DNA of 64,000 nucleotides. Origin: Villigracilis sp024434165. Its GTDB lineage: Bacteria > Chloroflexota > Anaerolineae > Anaerolineales > Villigracilaceae. Positions 6,312 through 13,941 of the stretch are shown here, one piece after another. The translations under genes and the position numbers were made by a program. The stretch covers positions 1-64,000 of the forward strand of contig SZPK01000017.1 of NCBI GenBank assembly GCA_030263665.1, read 5' to 3'. Every line of letters starts with the position of its first letter. Positions within the stretch are counted from its first letter, which is position 1. The notes beneath the pieces were generated by a model that did no database searches, had not been told where the DNA came from, and saw only the letters and a list, made by a program, of their open reading frames with translations.

Positions 6312-7550
6312 ATGAAAATCCGTTCCGTCACGTATTTTTGTAACCCCAAATATCCGCTCGATGAAAAAAGCCTGCGCAAAGCGGGAGACTTTTTATCGAG
6401 GGCAAAGTCTGCGTATGAAGCGGCGGGATATGAAGTCCAAACCACGCGGCTGGCGACGATCCCATTTCCGAAATTGCTGGGGGAAAAACATCTCGATGAG
6501 CTGCCGAAGTTTGCGAATGGACTATCGAAAGCGATGCAGGAAGTTGGCGTTGCGTACGCATCGCTGGGACCCGCCCTGCCCGGAACGCCGAAAAGTTATC
6601 AAGTCATACCGGAGGCGGTTGCCGCGAGCGAAAACATCTTCTTCGGCGGCATGATGGCGGGAAAATCCGGCAGAAAACCGGACAAGTCATTAATTTATAT
6701 GGAACAGGTCAAAGCCTGCGCAGAGGTCATCGTCAAATGCGCGCCGATTGACCCGGACGGTTTTGCCAATTTACGTTTCGCCGCGCTGGCAAATGTCGGT
6801 GCAGGCGCGCCGTTTTTCCCGGCGGCGTATCACGACTCGACCACGCCCGCGTTTGCAATTGCCGTCGAATCCGCCGACCTTGCTGTTGACGCTTTCAACA
6901 ACGCGAACGCAATCGAAGAAGGCCGCGAGACTCTCATTGTTCAAATCAACAAACATGGAAAAAAACTCGCCCAAATCTCCAATTCCCTGGTCTCCAATTC
7001 TCCCAAATTTCTCGGTATTGACTTCTCCTTCGCACCCTTCCCCGATGACGCGCATTCGCTCGGCAATGCGGTCGAGAAAATGGGCGTGCCAAAGGTTGGT
7101 TTGCACGGTTCGCTTGCCGCCGCCGCGATTCTCACCGAAGCCATCGAACGCGCGGACTTCCCGCATGTCGGCTTCAACGGCTTCATGCAGCCGATATTGG
7201 AAGATTCCGTCCTCGCCAAACGCGCTGCCGAAGGAACGCTGACGGTAAAAGACGCGCTGTTGTATGCCACTGTGTGTGGAACGGGATTGGATACGATTCC
7301 ATTACCCGGCAATACAACCGCCGAAGAACTTGCGCCTCTCCTTCTGGACCTTTGTGCTTTGTCGCTTCGATTGAGCAAGCCTCTCACTGCAAGGTTGATG
7401 CCGGTCCCCGGAAAGAAGGCGGGGGACGCTACCGGGTTCGATTTTGCCTTCTTTGCAAACAGCAGGGTGATGGCATTGGAGTCTCTGCCGATGAGTCTGC
7501 CATTGAGTGGGGACGACTCCTTCTCCCTGCGTCCAAAGGCGGGGCGATAA
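6312..7550 (+). CDS. DUF711/UPF0210 family protein
   Basis: A 412-residue soluble protein. The family is recognised from its overall pattern: a conserved core with FFGGMMAGKSG, AVESADLAVDAF and the C-terminal VCGTGLDTIPLPGNTT that is hallmark-like for UPF0210. Structurally related proteins have a glycyl-radical-enzyme-like fold, but no catalytic function is established and no glycyl-radical motif is seen. The ATG at 6312 has only a weak purine-rich upstream stretch and comes right after heptamer array 1. Confidence 0.82.
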   Translation: MKIRSVTYFCNPKYPLDEKSLRKAGDFLSRAKSAYEAAGYEVQTTRLATIPFPKLLGEKHLDELPKFANGLSKAMQEVGVAYASLGPALPGTPKSYQVIPEAVAASENIFFGGMMAGKSGRKPDKSLIYMEQVKACAEVIVKCAPIDPDGFANLRFAALANVGAGAPFFPAAYHDSTTPAFAIAVESADLAVDAFNNANAIEEGRETLIVQINKHGKKLAQISNSLVSNSPKFLGIDFSFAPFPDDAHSLGNAVEKMGVPKVGLHGSLAAAAILTEAIERADFPHVGFNGFMQPILEDSVLAKRAAEGTLTVKDALLYATVCGTGLDTIPLPGNTTAEELAPLLLDLCALSLRLSKPLTARLMPVPGKKAGDATGFDFAFFANSRVMALESLPMSLPLSGDDSFSLRPKAGR

Positions 7551-7863
7551 AATCGTCCGCGAAAGAAAGCCGGGGAGGGAGGGACAACTTCCAGTCAGAA
7601 AAGAGGCGGGAAAATCTTCTCTATCGTACAAATAAGAGCCAAATCCTAAATTGATCCCTGCGCTGCCCCCGGCGCGGCGGCGTAAGTGTTGTCATGTACG
7701 GTGGAGAAGGAAAATCTGTTAATGTTATAAGGTCCCAAAAAAGATATAATGACTTTGCATAATTGTCAGGTTGTTTCCCGCATAAAAAGGAGGCTCTCGA
7801 CACTTTGGGTTCCCGACGTGGTCTTCCATACTTTCATCCAGTTTCAACCAACAGGAAAACTAT
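7551..7863. other. 313-bp intergenic region before the 5'-nucleotidase
   Basis: No convincing gene. The only clear signal is an exact TATAAT at 7745-7750, without a good -35, which would give the nucleotidase mRNA a leader of about 105 nt. That leader contains an AAAAAGGAGG stretch (about 7784-7793) that is not linked to any open frame. No riboswitch or terminator could be recognised. Confidence 0.6.
7745..7750 (+). promoter_or_regulatory. -10 box for the 5'-nucleotidase gene
   Basis: TATAAT with an A-rich upstream flank. The -35 position is poor (TTAATG-like). It lies 113 bp before the start codon. Confidence 0.4.
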
Positions 7864-9651
7864 ATGAAAAAAACTCTGCACGTTCTTTCGATCCTGCTGA
7901 TCCTAAGCCTGCTGCTTGGTTCGGCGACAATCGCTTCAGCGGCTCCAAAGAAACCATTCTTTACGCTGACGATTCTGCACAACAACGACGGCGAATCCAG
8001 GCTCATCAATGCGGGGGATGGTCCCCTGGCGGACTTCGGCGGCGTGGCGCGTTTTGCCACCGTGGTGGATAACCTGCGCACGCAGGCGTTGAGCAGCGAC
8101 CGGAAGGTGGGAGTCATCATGCTGTCTTCCGGCGATAACTTTCTGGCGGGACCTCAATTCAATGCCAGCCTGACCAAGGGCGCTCCCTACTACGACACAA
8201 TCGCAATGAGTTTGATCGGCTACGATGCCTCTGCGATCGGCAACCATGAATTCGACTTTGGTCCCGATGTGCTGGCGGAATTTATCGGCGGCTTCAACGG
8301 CGCAATTCCCTTCATCAGCGCGAATCTGGACTTCAGCGCCGAACCGAACCTGCAGGCGCTGGTGGATGACGGCGTGATTGTGAAGAGCCGTATCCTGAAG
8401 CAGGAGGGGCAGCTGATTGGAATCGTCGGCGCGACCACCCCGCTCCTTCCGGCGATCTCCAGCCCGCGCGGCGTGACGGTTGACCCCGATTACGTGACCG
8501 CCATTCAAACGGAAGTGGACGCGCTGACCGCGCGGAAAGTCAAAATCATCATCGTTATCAGCCATCTTCAGAATGTCAATGAAGACCTGGCGCTGGCGCC
8601 CATGCTCAGCAATGTGGACGTGATGATCGCGGGCGGCGGCGATGAACTGCTCGCCAACCCGGGCAGCCTGCTCGTGCCAGGCGATGTGCTGAATCCCAAC
8701 CTGCCGTATCCGTTATACGCCACCGGCGCGGACGGCGCGCAAATCCCTGTGGTGACCACCGCCGGCGACTACAAATACGTTGGACGCCTGATTACGAACT
8801 TCAATAAAGACGGGCAGGTCATCAGCGTTGACTCGATAAGCGGACCTGTGCGCGTGGCGGGCGGAACGAACCCCGACGCGGTTTTGCCCGACCCGGAGGT
8901 ACAGGCTCTAGTGGTTGCCCCCGTTCAGGCGTATGTGGCAGGGCTGGCGGCGAATGTGATTGCCACATCGGAAGTGCCGCTGGAGGGCAGGCGCGCTCCC
9001 GGCGTTCGCACCATGGAAACCAACCTCGGCAACCTCTTGGCTGATTCCCTGCTCTGGCAGGCGAACCAACTGGCGGGAGATTTCGGGGCGCCCCTTGCAG
9101 ACATCGCCATTCAGAACGGCGGCGGCATCCGCAATAATTCCCTGATTCCCGCCGGACCGATCACAGAACTGACCACGTTCCAGATTGCAGCGTTCACGAA
9201 TTTCGTGTCCATTGTTCCCAACATCCCTCCGGCGCAGCTCAAGGAAATCATGGAAAATGCGGTTTCCAGGGCGCCGCTGGCAGATGGGCGCTTTGCCCAG
9301 ATTGCCGGTTTCACGCTGGTCTATAACACATCGGGCACGGCGCAGGTGGTGGACAATGCCGGAAATGTGCTCACCCCCGGCAGCCGCGTGGTGGAAATCC
9401 GGCTGGATAACGGAACTTACATCGTTCAAAACGGCGCGGTTGTATCCGGCGCTCCATCGGTCAACATTGCGACGCACGATTTTTCCGCGCGGGGCGGCGA
9501 TCAGTACCCCTTCCGCGGCGCGCCATTCACCACGCTCGGGGTCACCTACCAGCAGGCGCTTTTCAATTACATTGTTGACGAGCTGAATGGGCTGATTTCG
9601 GCGGCGGATTACCCGGCTGGCGGCGAAGGACGCATCATCGTTGTCCCGTAG
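7864..9651 (+). CDS. Secreted 5'-nucleotidase / cyclic phosphodiesterase family protein
   Basis: 595 residues. A signal peptide of about 26 residues (MKKTLHVLS...ATIASA) is followed by a calcineurin-like metallophosphoesterase domain with HNNDGE (39-44), GD at 90-91 and GNHE at 126-129, then a C-terminal nucleotidase domain with NGGGIRN. Such enzymes dephosphorylate extracellular nucleotides to nucleosides. The first metal motif is HNNDGE rather than the more common HxNDxHG. The Shine-Dalgarno is AGGAAAA. The product would fit the nucleoside-type BMP/ABC importer at 22-27.6 kb, but that link is inferred. No cell-wall anchor motif is seen. Confidence 0.88.
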   Translation: MKKTLHVLSILLILSLLLGSATIASAAPKKPFFTLTILHNNDGESRLINAGDGPLADFGGVARFATVVDNLRTQALSSDRKVGVIMLSSGDNFLAGPQFNASLTKGAPYYDTIAMSLIGYDASAIGNHEFDFGPDVLAEFIGGFNGAIPFISANLDFSAEPNLQALVDDGVIVKSRILKQEGQLIGIVGATTPLLPAISSPRGVTVDPDYVTAIQTEVDALTARKVKIIIVISHLQNVNEDLALAPMLSNVDVMIAGGGDELLANPGSLLVPGDVLNPNLPYPLYATGADGAQIPVVTTAGDYKYVGRLITNFNKDGQVISVDSISGPVRVAGGTNPDAVLPDPEVQALVVAPVQAYVAGLAANVIATSEVPLEGRRAPGVRTMETNLGNLLADSLLWQANQLAGDFGAPLADIAIQNGGGIRNNSLIPAGPITELTTFQIAAFTNFVSIVPNIPPAQLKEIMENAVSRAPLADGRFAQIAGFTLVYNTSGTAQVVDNAGNVLTPGSRVVEIRLDNGTYIVQNGAVVSGAPSVNIATHDFSARGGDQYPFRGAPFTTLGVTYQQALFNYIVDELNGLISAADYPAGGEGRIIVVP

Positions 9652-9672
9652 GCATTTCTGAATTACGGGTCT

Positions 9673-9801
9673 ACCGTTTTCAACGGGAATCTTTTTTTCA
9701 ACCACGAAGGAGACAAAGGGGCACAAAGGGAAAAAGCCAAAAACATCCTATGTGTACCTTTGTGACCCTTCGTGGTAAGGGTTTTCCCGCCAGAAACGGA
9801 A
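9673..9801. repeat. Dispersed 130-bp repeat, copy 1
   Basis: Nearly identical, in inverted orientation, to 34055-34184. The differences are a few substitutions and small indels. It contains self-complementary ACAAAGG/CCTTTGT blocks and CACGAAGG/CCTTCGTG ends. It is non-coding and lies between the nucleotidase gene and the convergent terminator. Confidence 0.85.
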
Positions 9802-9814
9802 ATGTCTGAATTAC

Positions 9815-9850
9815 AAAAAGTCCCCGGATTTTTCTGGGGACTTTTGTTTT
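9815..9850. terminator. Bidirectional terminator
   Basis: AAAAGTCCCC (9816-9825) pairs with GGGGACTTTT (9836-9845) around a 10-nt loop, with T-tracts on both strands. It separates the convergent nucleotidase (+) and ArsR-type (-) genes. Confidence 0.8.
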
Positions 9851-9852
9851 CC

Positions 9853-10410
9853 CTACCCTTCCCTCCAATACTCCCCGCCCCCGCCTTCGCGCTTCATCAG
9901 CCCGGACCCGACGAGCTCACGCCGAAGGGATGCGGTATCCGCATGGTAGGCGCTCAGGATTTCATTGACCTGCTTCTCGCTGTAGCGCTTCCCAACCTTG
10001 AAGGCTTTGACCACGTAGCGCAGGATGGCTTCCAGTTTCTTGTGCTGGGCGGGAATGGTCTTCAAACTGCCGTCCCTGCGGGTGTAGTCGTTGATGACTT
10101 TGCGGTCGTAGGCGTCGGCATCCACGTCGGCGACGGAAGCGGAGAGTCTTTCCTGCGAGAACAGGCTGCGCGATTTTTCCTCCAGCGCCTTTTCGTTCAG
10201 TTGATAGACGTTGTAGTAGCCATCTGCCCTGGCGCTGACCAGGCCGATTTTGGAGAGTTTCGACAGGTGATGCGAAACGGTGGATGCTTTCAAATTCAGC
10301 AGCGCGGCAAGTTCCTCCACGCTGTAGGGCTGCCGGGCGAGCAGTCCGATGATTTTGAGACGATTCGCATCCGAGAGGACTTTGAAGAAGGAAACTAGTT
10401 CTTCGCTCAT
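9853..10410 (-). CDS. ArsR-type regulator with DUF2087 domain (copy A)
   Basis: 185 residues. Residues 1-75 form an ArsR winged helix (SVEELAALLNLKASTVSHHLSKL is the recognition region). The C-terminal 90 residues match DUF2087: IPAQHKKLEAILRYVVKAF, then YSEKQVNEIL and LRRELVGSGLMKREGGGGEYWR. The role of DUF2087 is unknown; it probably senses a signal or dimerises. There is no obvious Cys metal-site pattern of classical ArsR. The Shine-Dalgarno is AGGAAT. A paralogue lies directly upstream in the same orientation, separated by a REP-like element. Confidence 0.86.
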   Translation of the reverse strand: MSEELVSFFKVLSDANRLKIIGLLARQPYSVEELAALLNLKASTVSHHLSKLSKIGLVSARADGYYNVYQLNEKALEEKSRSLFSQERLSASVADVDADAYDRKVINDYTRRDGSLKTIPAQHKKLEAILRYVVKAFKVGKRYSEKQVNEILSAYHADTASLRRELVGSGLMKREGGGGEYWREG

Positions 10411-10421
10411 GGTTTAATTCC

Positions 10422-10482
10422 TGTCATTGCGAGGAGGGCATTCTTCTCGACGAAGCAATCTCAATCAAGCAGGAGAATGACA
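10422..10482. repeat. REP-like TGTCATTGCGAGG element 1
   Basis: A 61-bp palindromic element with ends TGTCATT and AATGACA and the inner motifs GCGAGGAGGGC and CGAAGCAATC. It lies between the two ArsR/DUF2087 genes. Related elements are at 15612-15695 and 57915-58012. Confidence 0.8.
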
Positions 10483-11019
10483 TTATGCGACTCTCCAATA
10501 TTTTGAACCGTCGCTCTCGCGCGCGAGCAGGCCCGCATCCACCAGGTCGCGCCGCAGACCGGCGGTATCCCGGTGGAAGCGCTTGATGATGGCGTTGACT
10601 TCGCGTTCGCTGTAGGTCTGGTCGAATTCAAAGTTTCGAATCAGATAATCCAGAACGGGTCGGATTTTCCTTTGTTCCGGGATGTGCCGGATGCTGCCGT
10701 CCGCGTCGAGACAATCCTTCAGAATCTTTTTGGAGTCTTCGTCCAAACTTTCATCGGGAACGAAAACGTCGTTTGTGCCGGTCAACGTTTCCCTGCCCAG
10801 GGCGGCAAGTCTGTCGTTGTTCAGCGTGAAGACGCCATCGGTCTGGCTTACGACGCCGATGAATTCGAGAAAACCGAGGTGGCTGTGGGCTTCCCTGGCG
10901 GATAGATTCAGCCGTTCCGCGACCTCCCTGCGGGTGGCGGGACTCTGCGAGAGCAGACCGACGATCCGCAGCCGGCCGGGGTGGGACATGGCTTTGACAA
11001 AATCGAGCATTTTATTCAT
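10483..11019 (-). CDS. ArsR-type regulator with DUF2087 domain (copy B)
   Basis: 178 residues with the same architecture as its neighbour: winged helix (SPATRREVAERLNLSAREAHSHL) followed by DUF2087 (IPEQRKIRPVLDYLIRNFEF, YSEREVNAIIKRFHRD, LRRDLVDAGLLAR). The two copies are clearly paralogous but well diverged, so the duplication is old. The 6-4-6 inverted repeat at 11041-11056 is a likely operator for autoregulation. The Shine-Dalgarno is weak (GGATGTG). Confidence 0.84.
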   Translation of the reverse strand: MNKMLDFVKAMSHPGRLRIVGLLSQSPATRREVAERLNLSAREAHSHLGFLEFIGVVSQTDGVFTLNNDRLAALGRETLTGTNDVFVPDESLDEDSKKILKDCLDADGSIRHIPEQRKIRPVLDYLIRNFEFDQTYSEREVNAIIKRFHRDTAGLRRDLVDAGLLARESDGSKYWRVA

Positions 11020-11040
11020 GGTTCACATCCGTAGATTTAT

Positions 11041-11056
11041 TTCGATGAATATCGAA
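11041..11056. promoter_or_regulatory. Putative operator of the ArsR/DUF2087 regulator
   Basis: TTCGAT-GAAT-ATCGAA is a perfect 6-bp inverted repeat with a 4-nt spacer, 22 bp upstream of the copy B start codon. This size and position suit a dimeric ArsR-type winged helix. The assignment is by position and symmetry only. Confidence 0.45.
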
Positions 11057-11163
11057 TTGGATTGTAGAGCCGAATCCGCCCGCTGTCAAGGGAAGACTTC
11101 GAGGGCAGCCGGCAGGCGCGGGCGGAGTCCGAAGCGGGTAAATGTCAACGGTGTTGTATAGGT

Positions 11164-11169
11164 TATAAT
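11164..11169 (+). promoter_or_regulatory. -10 box upstream of ilvE
   Basis: TATAAT lies 35 bp before the GTG start. An approximate -35 (TGTCAA at 11143-11148) sits at a short 15-bp spacing, so the promoter is only tentative. Confidence 0.4.
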
Positions 11170-11204
11170 CCCGCCAGACCAACCCAACCCAACAGGAGGT
11201 GCAA

Positions 11205-12125
11205 GTGGATCTTACGAAACATGCTTTCTTTGAGGGAAAAATCGTTCCCTTGAGCGAGGCAAATATCAACATCGCCACGCACGGATTTTTATACGGTACC
11301 GCCGTCTTCGGTGGCATGCGGGCATACTGGAACGAAGAGAAGCAGCGTCTCTTCGTTTTTCGTCCCTATGACCATTTCCGACGCCTGCTCAACTCCGGGC
11401 GCATGATGGCAATGAGCATTCCGTACGACGAAGAAAGTCTGATTCAATTAACCCTCGATCTTCTGCGGACGGATAACTGGCAGAGGGACGTGTACCTGCG
11501 CCCCACCATCTACAAGGCGGATATGGGCATCGGCGTGCGCCTGCACGATCTGAAGGACGAGTTCTGCATGTTCGTGATCGCGTTCGAGAAGTACGTCAAG
11601 AACGACACGAACGCGCACGTGACGGTCTCCTCCTGGCGGCGCATTGACGACAACGTCATCCCGGCGCGCGGCAAGGTGGCGGGCGCGTACGCCAACTCGG
11701 CGCTGATCAAGACCGATGCAAACCGCGCCGGGTTCGATGAAGCCCTTGTGCTGGACCAGAACGGACACATCTCGGAAGGCTCGGCGATGAACGTCTTCAT
11801 GGTGCGCGACGGCGTGGTGGTCACGCCGCCGGTGACTGATAACATCCTCGAGGGCATCACCCGCCGTTCGATCATCGAGATCGCGCGCAAGGAACTCGGG
11901 CTGGAGGTGGTGGAACGTTCGATTGACCGCACCGAAGTTTTCATCGCAGACGAAATGTTCATGACCGGGACCGCCGCGCAGGTGGTGGCGGTGACGATGA
12001 TTGATCACCGCCCGGTTGGGAACGGCTCGATGGGACCGGTCACTGCAAAACTGCGCGCGCTGTTCGACGACATCGTACGCGCCAAGAACCCGAAGTATGC
12101 CAGTTGGAATGTGGAAGTGAAGTAG
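11205..12125 (+). CDS. ilvE: Branched-chain amino acid aminotransferase
   Basis: A 306-residue fold-type IV PLP enzyme that transfers the amino group between glutamate and branched-chain 2-oxoacids. The PLP lysine is K157 in ARGKVAGAYANS. The cofactor-binding stretch EALVLDQNGHISEGSAMNVFM and the late EMFMTGTAAQVVAV agree with the family. The first domain has HGFLYGTAVFGGMRAY. GTG at 11205 is preferred because GGAGG ends 5 nt before it; GTG at 11199 overlaps the Shine-Dalgarno. No other ilv gene is adjacent. A TATAAT at 11164-11169 probably belongs to its promoter. The bidirectional terminator at 12162-12196 follows. Confidence 0.9.
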   Translation: MDLTKHAFFEGKIVPLSEANINIATHGFLYGTAVFGGMRAYWNEEKQRLFVFRPYDHFRRLLNSGRMMAMSIPYDEESLIQLTLDLLRTDNWQRDVYLRPTIYKADMGIGVRLHDLKDEFCMFVIAFEKYVKNDTNAHVTVSSWRRIDDNVIPARGKVAGAYANSALIKTDANRAGFDEALVLDQNGHISEGSAMNVFMVRDGVVVTPPVTDNILEGITRRSIIEIARKELGLEVVERSIDRTEVFIADEMFMTGTAAQVVAVTMIDHRPVGNGSMGPVTAKLRALFDDIVRAKNPKYASWNVEVK

Positions 12126-12161
12126 GGCAAGGCAGTCAGGTATACAAGAAAACAGGTAAAA

Positions 12162-12196
12162 CAAAAAGTCCGTTGCATCTGCGACGGACTTTTTGT
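12162..12196. terminator. Bidirectional terminator after ilvE
   Basis: AAAAAGTCCGT and ACGGACTTTTT form an 11-bp outer stem, and the inner GC pairs extend it around an ATCT loop. T-tracts on both strands serve ilvE (+) and the convergent membrane protein gene (-). Confidence 0.85.
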
Positions 12197-12219
12197 TATG
12201 GTTTCTTCTTCTTTTCCGG

Positions 12220-12957
12220 TTACGGGTTCTTCTTGAACTTTACCAGCACAAGGTTCTTTTTGCAATCGTTGAACGTGTCAATCGGAATGTTATCCGAGAG
12301 CGGCAGCCCCGCCTGGTCGAAGATTTGAATGGAAAGCAGGTCTTCGGACGAGATCGGCACCGTCCCCAGGAAGAACTCAAAGCCCGACCTCCCGTACGCG
12401 GGCGCAATACCGCTCACCGTCAATTCGTTTTTGGTCTTGTTGTTGTAAAAGCCCGTCACGCGCACGGCGATTCCGATCATATCCGCATTGTTGGCGTCCA
12501 CAATCGTACCGGCGATGCCCTGCCAGTTGCAAGCCGCTTCCGGGTGGATGATGGTGCTTTCAATGTATGTGACGGTGGCGGAGAAGGGCGCTTTGGGCGT
12601 CTTCGTCGGGGTGGGCGTGCTGGAGGGCGTGATCAGCGAAACGACGGTCGAGGTCGGCGGAGGCGTATGCGTGGGCGCAAGGGTCATTGTGGGGGTCTCG
12701 GATGCGCCCGGCAGGGTGGAGGTCCACGTGGGGAGCAGCTGAATCTCCGTCATTGTCGGGGTGGGCGGAAGTTTTGCCGCCGCCCTTGCCGGGCTTAATG
12801 GGTTGATCGCGGAGTTTGGCGCAAGGAAAATCGCGATGAAATACAAACCGAGACAAAACGTAAGGAGCAGAGACATGATGCTCATCAGGTCCCAGATGTC
12901 GAGGCGGGATTCCTTCTTTTGTCCTGTTGAATAATCGTCGTAATCGTATTTGCTCAT
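12220..12957 (-). CDS. Membrane-anchored protein with Thr/Pro linker and beta domain
   Basis: 245 residues, not recognised as a named family. Seen: a charged cytoplasmic N-terminus (about 1-20), one membrane helix (about 25-48), a Thr/Pro-rich linker (about 60-122), and a C-terminal domain of about 120 residues rich in beta-type sequence (CNWQGIAGTIVDANN, VRVTGFYNN, FEFFLG). The pattern suggests a carboxypeptidase-regulatory or Ig-like beta sandwich outside the cell. It is followed by a bidirectional terminator and lies 41 bp after the parvulin-type gene, probably in one operon with it. Confidence 0.7.
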   Translation of the reverse strand: MSKYDYDDYSTGQKKESRLDIWDLMSIMSLLLTFCLGLYFIAIFLAPNSAINPLSPARAAAKLPPTPTMTEIQLLPTWTSTLPGASETPTMTLAPTHTPPPTSTVVSLITPSSTPTPTKTPKAPFSATVTYIESTIIHPEAACNWQGIAGTIVDANNADMIGIAVRVTGFYNNKTKNELTVSGIAPAYGRSGFEFFLGTVPISSEDLLSIQIFDQAGLPLSDNIPIDTFNDCKKNLVLVKFKKNP

Positions 12958-12998
12958 TGCGTCACTCCAAACTCATCTTTTGTGCCGTTCACCCGACG

Positions 12999-13877
12999 CT
13001 AGGGCGTCAGGATAATATCGCTCGCGGCGCGGCGCGCGGCAAGCCATTCTTGCAGCGCCAGTTCCTGCATGGTCAAAAGGGCATCGGGAGATAACGGATG
13101 TTCGCCGCGTTCGACAGCTTTGAAAATGTGAAAGCCCGCCGGTGTGGCGACAATGCCGCTCATTTCGCCAGCCTGCAAGGCGAAGACCGCTTCATCGGCG
13201 CCCGCGTCCAGCAGGTAGCCCTGCGGCACCCAGCCCAACTCGCCGCGTGTGACCGGGTCGTACAGCGCCGCCAGTTCGTCGAAATCGGCTCCAGCGTTCA
13301 ACTCCTGCAATGCCGCCTGCGCGTCCGCCTCATTATAGGTCAAAATCTGGCGCAGATGAATCTGCTCGACCGAAGCCGGCACATCCGCAATGATTTTGTC
13401 ACGCATCCATGCCGCTTCGATGGAGCGTTTCAAGGCAAGGCGGAAGGAGGCGTCGTCATACCCGTGCGCGGACTGCCACCGGGTCAGCGCGTCGGCGCTC
13501 CCCAGTTGGGATACGAGCGCATCCATCCGCGACTGGAGGTCTGATTCCGTCACCTCGAAGTTTTCCTCCCTCGCGGCTTGACTCAGCAACACCTGCGCGA
13601 TCAGGTCCTCCAGCACGATACGGTTCGCTTCCTCTTCCGAGACCGTGTTACCCAGCGCGGTTTGCGCGGCTTTGTAACGCGCCAATTCCGCCTCGAACTC
13701 GGCAATGGTGATGTACTCTCCATTGACCACTGCCGCCGAAGGCGGCGGAGTGGGGGTGGGCGGCAAAGGCGTAGGCGTAGGTATGGAGGGAGTGGGCGTG
13801 CTTGAGGTCCCGAAGGAGGCGCAGGCGGATACCCCCAGCGTGAGGAGCAGAGTCAAAATTGTCCGTTTGAAATTCAT
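12999..13877 (-). CDS. Parvulin-type (PrsA/SurA-like) peptidyl-prolyl isomerase lipoprotein
   Basis: 292 residues. Lipoprotein signal with lipobox VSAC, Thr/Pro linker (about 26-50), a SurA/PrsA-like N-terminal helical region (VVNGEYITIAEFEAELARY), then a rotamase domain of about 90 residues starting IHLRQILTYNEADAQAAL and containing GELGWVPQGYL and AGFHIFKAVERGE. It probably assists folding of exported proteins outside the membrane. ATG at 13877 was chosen over TTG at 13883. A -10-like TATAAT ends 7 nt before it and there is no Shine-Dalgarno, so the mRNA may be leaderless. It lies downstream of groL behind a hairpin. Confidence 0.85.
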   Translation of the reverse strand: MNFKRTILTLLLTLGVSACASFGTSSTPTPSIPTPTPLPPTPTPPPSAAVVNGEYITIAEFEAELARYKAAQTALGNTVSEEEANRIVLEDLIAQVLLSQAAREENFEVTESDLQSRMDALVSQLGSADALTRWQSAHGYDDASFRLALKRSIEAAWMRDKIIADVPASVEQIHLRQILTYNEADAQAALQELNAGADFDELAALYDPVTRGELGWVPQGYLLDAGADEAVFALQAGEMSGIVATPAGFHIFKAVERGEHPLSPDALLTMQELALQEWLAARRAASDIILTP

Positions 13878-13884
13878 TATCAAA

Positions 13885-13890
13885 ATTATA
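13885..13890 (-). promoter_or_regulatory. Extended -10 for the parvulin gene (possible leaderless start)
   Basis: On the minus strand TG-T-TATAAT ends 7 nt before the ATG at 13877. No Shine-Dalgarno is present, so transcription probably begins at the start codon. Confidence 0.55.
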
Positions 13891-13897
13891 ACAAAAT

Positions 13898-13922
13898 CCC
13901 CTCTCCCATTTTGGGAGAGGGG
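13898..13922 (-). terminator. Palindromic element acting as groL terminator
   Basis: CCCCTCTCCC and GGGAGAGGGG form a perfect 10-bp stem with a 5-nt loop. On the minus strand it is followed by ATTTTGTT. It belongs to the same CCCTCTCCC-type family as 45984-46005 and the in-gene copy at 50547-50573. Confidence 0.65.
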
Positions 13923-13941
13923 CAGGGAGTTGAGGGCGATC

